Shown here: in pieces, positions 45,155-46,501 of the stretch | How the letters are laid out: each line of letters opens with the position of its first letter | Numbering within the stretch: position 1 is the first letter of the stretch | From: a virus | Strand: one strand, 5' to 3' | Virus record (IMG/VR): IMGVR_UViG_3300041955_000060 | Span: 1-46,501 of that record | Length of the DNA: 46,501 bases | Translations under genes and position numbers: made by a program | The notes under the pieces: generated by a model | What the model was told of the DNA's origin: nothing | Databases searched by the model: none | The model's input: the letters and a program-made list of their open reading frames with translations, nothing else

Positions 45155-46501
45155 TCATGAACTCAACCTCCGTACCAACTTCCGCAACTTTCGCTTGGAA
45201 ACCTTCGCTATCGCTCCCTTCCGCGAACTGGAACATGTCTTACAGAGTGCCCGCCCGCTGACAGTCTTGTATACCTGTCCCTTCCGCGCACACCGACTGC
45301 AAGTGCCGTAGAGTCCATCGACTCCCTTCTCCACCGACTTGTCCCACGTCTTCGCTCCCTCGGCCATCCCACAATTCATACAGCGCCATGTCTTGTCTAT
45401 CGAGTCCCAATCGTATCTCGTCTTGTTACAATTATAGCATGGAGCGCCGTCGTGCTGTTTCGCCTTTTCCACGGACTTTCCCTGCTCTCGTTCCCGCTTT
45501 ACCTGTATGAACGCGTCAGTAGCCGAAAGGCCATTCTTACGGGCGTTCAAGTAGACGATTCTATCCCGCCCCGTTAACCCGGCTCCTTGTGCTTCGTATT
45601 CATAGTCCATGTCATCCGCCTTCCGCATCCCTGCCAAAGCCTTGACGAGCTTTAGCCGCTTCATCCCAACGTCCCCGCCAGCCCCCAATCCCCACGGCGG
45701 CTGAACGTTTGCGTCTTCGGTAGCTCCATCCCGAGGCTTCTTGACGACTCTCTTTGCCTCCCGCTGCTTGACGTACCACACTGCATCTTCTCCGTCAAGT
45801 CCAAATCGCTGAGCCTCCACTGCAAAGTCTGCCTTCGTCAGCCCGGCCAGCGTCCGAACGAACTCCAAGTTCTTCTTCTGATGTCCCGGCCGATACCCGC
45901 ACTTCGCGCAATAGACATGGTTGTGCGCCGTCTTCAGAAGCGGGAACCCGCACTTTGGGCAGTCCTTGCCGACATGCTTAATCAACGTCTTCCTGCGTCC
46001 CATCGGCGCAGTCGCATAGACGAAGAACTTCCCCGTGGGAGATGCTTCGACTGCAACCCCGCTGTAATGAAGCTGCTCGTACTGCGATGCCCTGTGGTTT
46101 GCCTCAACTGCCGAGCGGAATGTCTCGATGATAGACTCAGGCTCTTTCGTGTGCAGCTGAGTGCCGGGCCGCAAGAAGTCCTTCTCTTCCTCGACATCTT
46201 TCTTCGAACCAAAATGCTCCTTGCCCTTTGCCTTCCGGTCCGCCGCTTCCTGCCGAGCCTTGTCTTCGTCTTTCAGACTCTCAGGCATCTTCGAGTCAAC
46301 CGAATCCTTCGTAGTCCGCGCCCCCATCTCACTCTTCGCATCAGGAACCGCCTTGTCGTACTTCGTCCGCAGCGTCCGTGTGTCAACATCACAATCGACG
46401 CAAATCGAATGGCCGTATTCGTCTTCGACGACTTTGACATTCTGTGCGCCGCAAAGCGAGCAATTCCCCGTGCCTGCCTCCAAGTCGTCCGCCGCAATCA
46501 A
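45155..46501 (-). CDS. Multi-zinc-ribbon protein, 5' end outside window
   Basis: At least 448 codons, open to the right edge. Four CxxC pairs-of-pairs are visible: CSLC/CVDC, CPKCG/CAKCG, CYNC/CMNCG and CSRC/CKTC, spread along the chain. Charged Lys/Glu linkers lie between them. Two related segments (VRTLAGLTKADFAVEAQRFGL and VKALAGMRKADDMDYEYEAQG) suggest an internal duplication. A virion role is inferred from its place upstream of scaffold and capsid; it could be the C-terminal part of a larger portal-region protein. The C-terminus is strongly basic, which suggests nucleic-acid contact. Confidence 0.65.
   Translation of the reverse strand: MIAADDLEAGTGNCSLCGAQNVKVVEDEYGHSICVDCDVDTRTLRTKYDKAVPDAKSEMGARTTKDSVDSKMPESLKDEDKARQEAADRKAKGKEHFGSKKDVEEEKDFLRPGTQLHTKEPESIIETFRSAVEANHRASQYEQLHYSGVAVEASPTGKFFVYATAPMGRRKTLIKHVGKDCPKCGFPLLKTAHNHVYCAKCGYRPGHQKKNLEFVRTLAGLTKADFAVEAQRFGLDGEDAVWYVKQREAKRVVKKPRDGATEDANVQPPWGLGAGGDVGMKRLKLVKALAGMRKADDMDYEYEAQGAGLTGRDRIVYLNARKNGLSATDAFIQVKREREQGKSVEKAKQHDGAPCYNCNKTRYDWDSIDKTWRCMNCGMAEGAKTWDKSVEKGVDGLYGTCSRCARKGQVYKTVSGRALCKTCSSSRKGAIAKVSKRKLRKLVRRLSS

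Noticed and set aside
1-46501. CRISPR array linked to the Cas4-like nuclease
   Set aside because: No regularly spaced direct repeats were seen. The Cas4-like gene lies among recombination genes without cas1 or cas2.
1-46501. Integrase, MCM or other replicative helicase, QueD
   Set aside because: None of the supported frames shows a tyrosine-recombinase set, a hexameric helicase core or the QueD zinc-histidine motif. They may lie outside the window.

Overview
The window is a densely packed piece of a tailed archaeal virus genome (class Caudoviricetes). About 80 genes are all read from the minus strand, so the transcription order runs from high to low coordinates. The viral assignment rests on an HK97-type major capsid protein, scaffold, neck and tail proteins, a tape measure, tail fibres and a large terminase. 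The archaeal host is inferred from TATA boxes, mostly with an upstream AAGC/AAGG BRE, ahead of gene groups; several starts lie about 27 nt from the TATA centre, as in leaderless archaeal mRNAs. The replication proteins are also archaeal in type: family B polymerase, a PriS-PriL primase, a RadA-like ATPase, an RPA-like protein and an XPF/ERCC4 nuclease. I cannot name the host lineage. No integrase is visible. Both edges cut through genes: a VWA protein on the left and a zinc-ribbon protein on the right.

Layout in transcription order. 46501-43333: zinc-ribbon protein (partial), scaffold-like protein and capsid protein. 43254-41894: HNH endonuclease, small membrane protein, small proteins and a tRNA-Pro(UGG). 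41844-39786: papain-like cysteine peptidase and neck/connector proteins. 39789-39097: QueC. 39070-33346: tail tube, a tail-assembly chaperone pair that appears to need a +1 frameshift, tape measure, and tail hub. 33310-29424: two fibre proteins. 29377-18909: replication, recombination and many small genes, often joined by ATGA overlaps. 18931-17024: small genes and a GT4 glycosyltransferase. 16640-12046: HD hydrolase, QueE, endonuclease VII-like protein, FolE and a DpdA-type transglycosylase, which overlaps TerL (12104-10731). 10734-5048: FkbM and three other methyltransferases, a glycosyltransferase, a membrane protein, a sequon-rich membrane-anchored protein and small zinc-binding proteins. 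5047-4382: regulatory/RNA region with tandem promoters, a hairpin and a tRNA-like segment. 4273-1: small early-type genes, then a MoxR-like AAA+ ATPase and a metallopeptidase-VWA protein.

The main theme is 7-deazaguanine DNA modification. FolE, QueE and QueC make preQ0 precursors and DpdA would place the base into DNA. The DpdA protein carries an extra Cys-rich helical C-terminal region in the position where a small terminase subunit is expected, overlapping the terL start, so modification and packaging may be physically linked. QueD is not seen and may come from the host or lie outside the window. A second theme is surface sugar chemistry (two glycosyltransferases, four methyltransferases and a protein with 14 N-glycosylation sequons). 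A third is the unusual number of small zinc-ribbon proteins.
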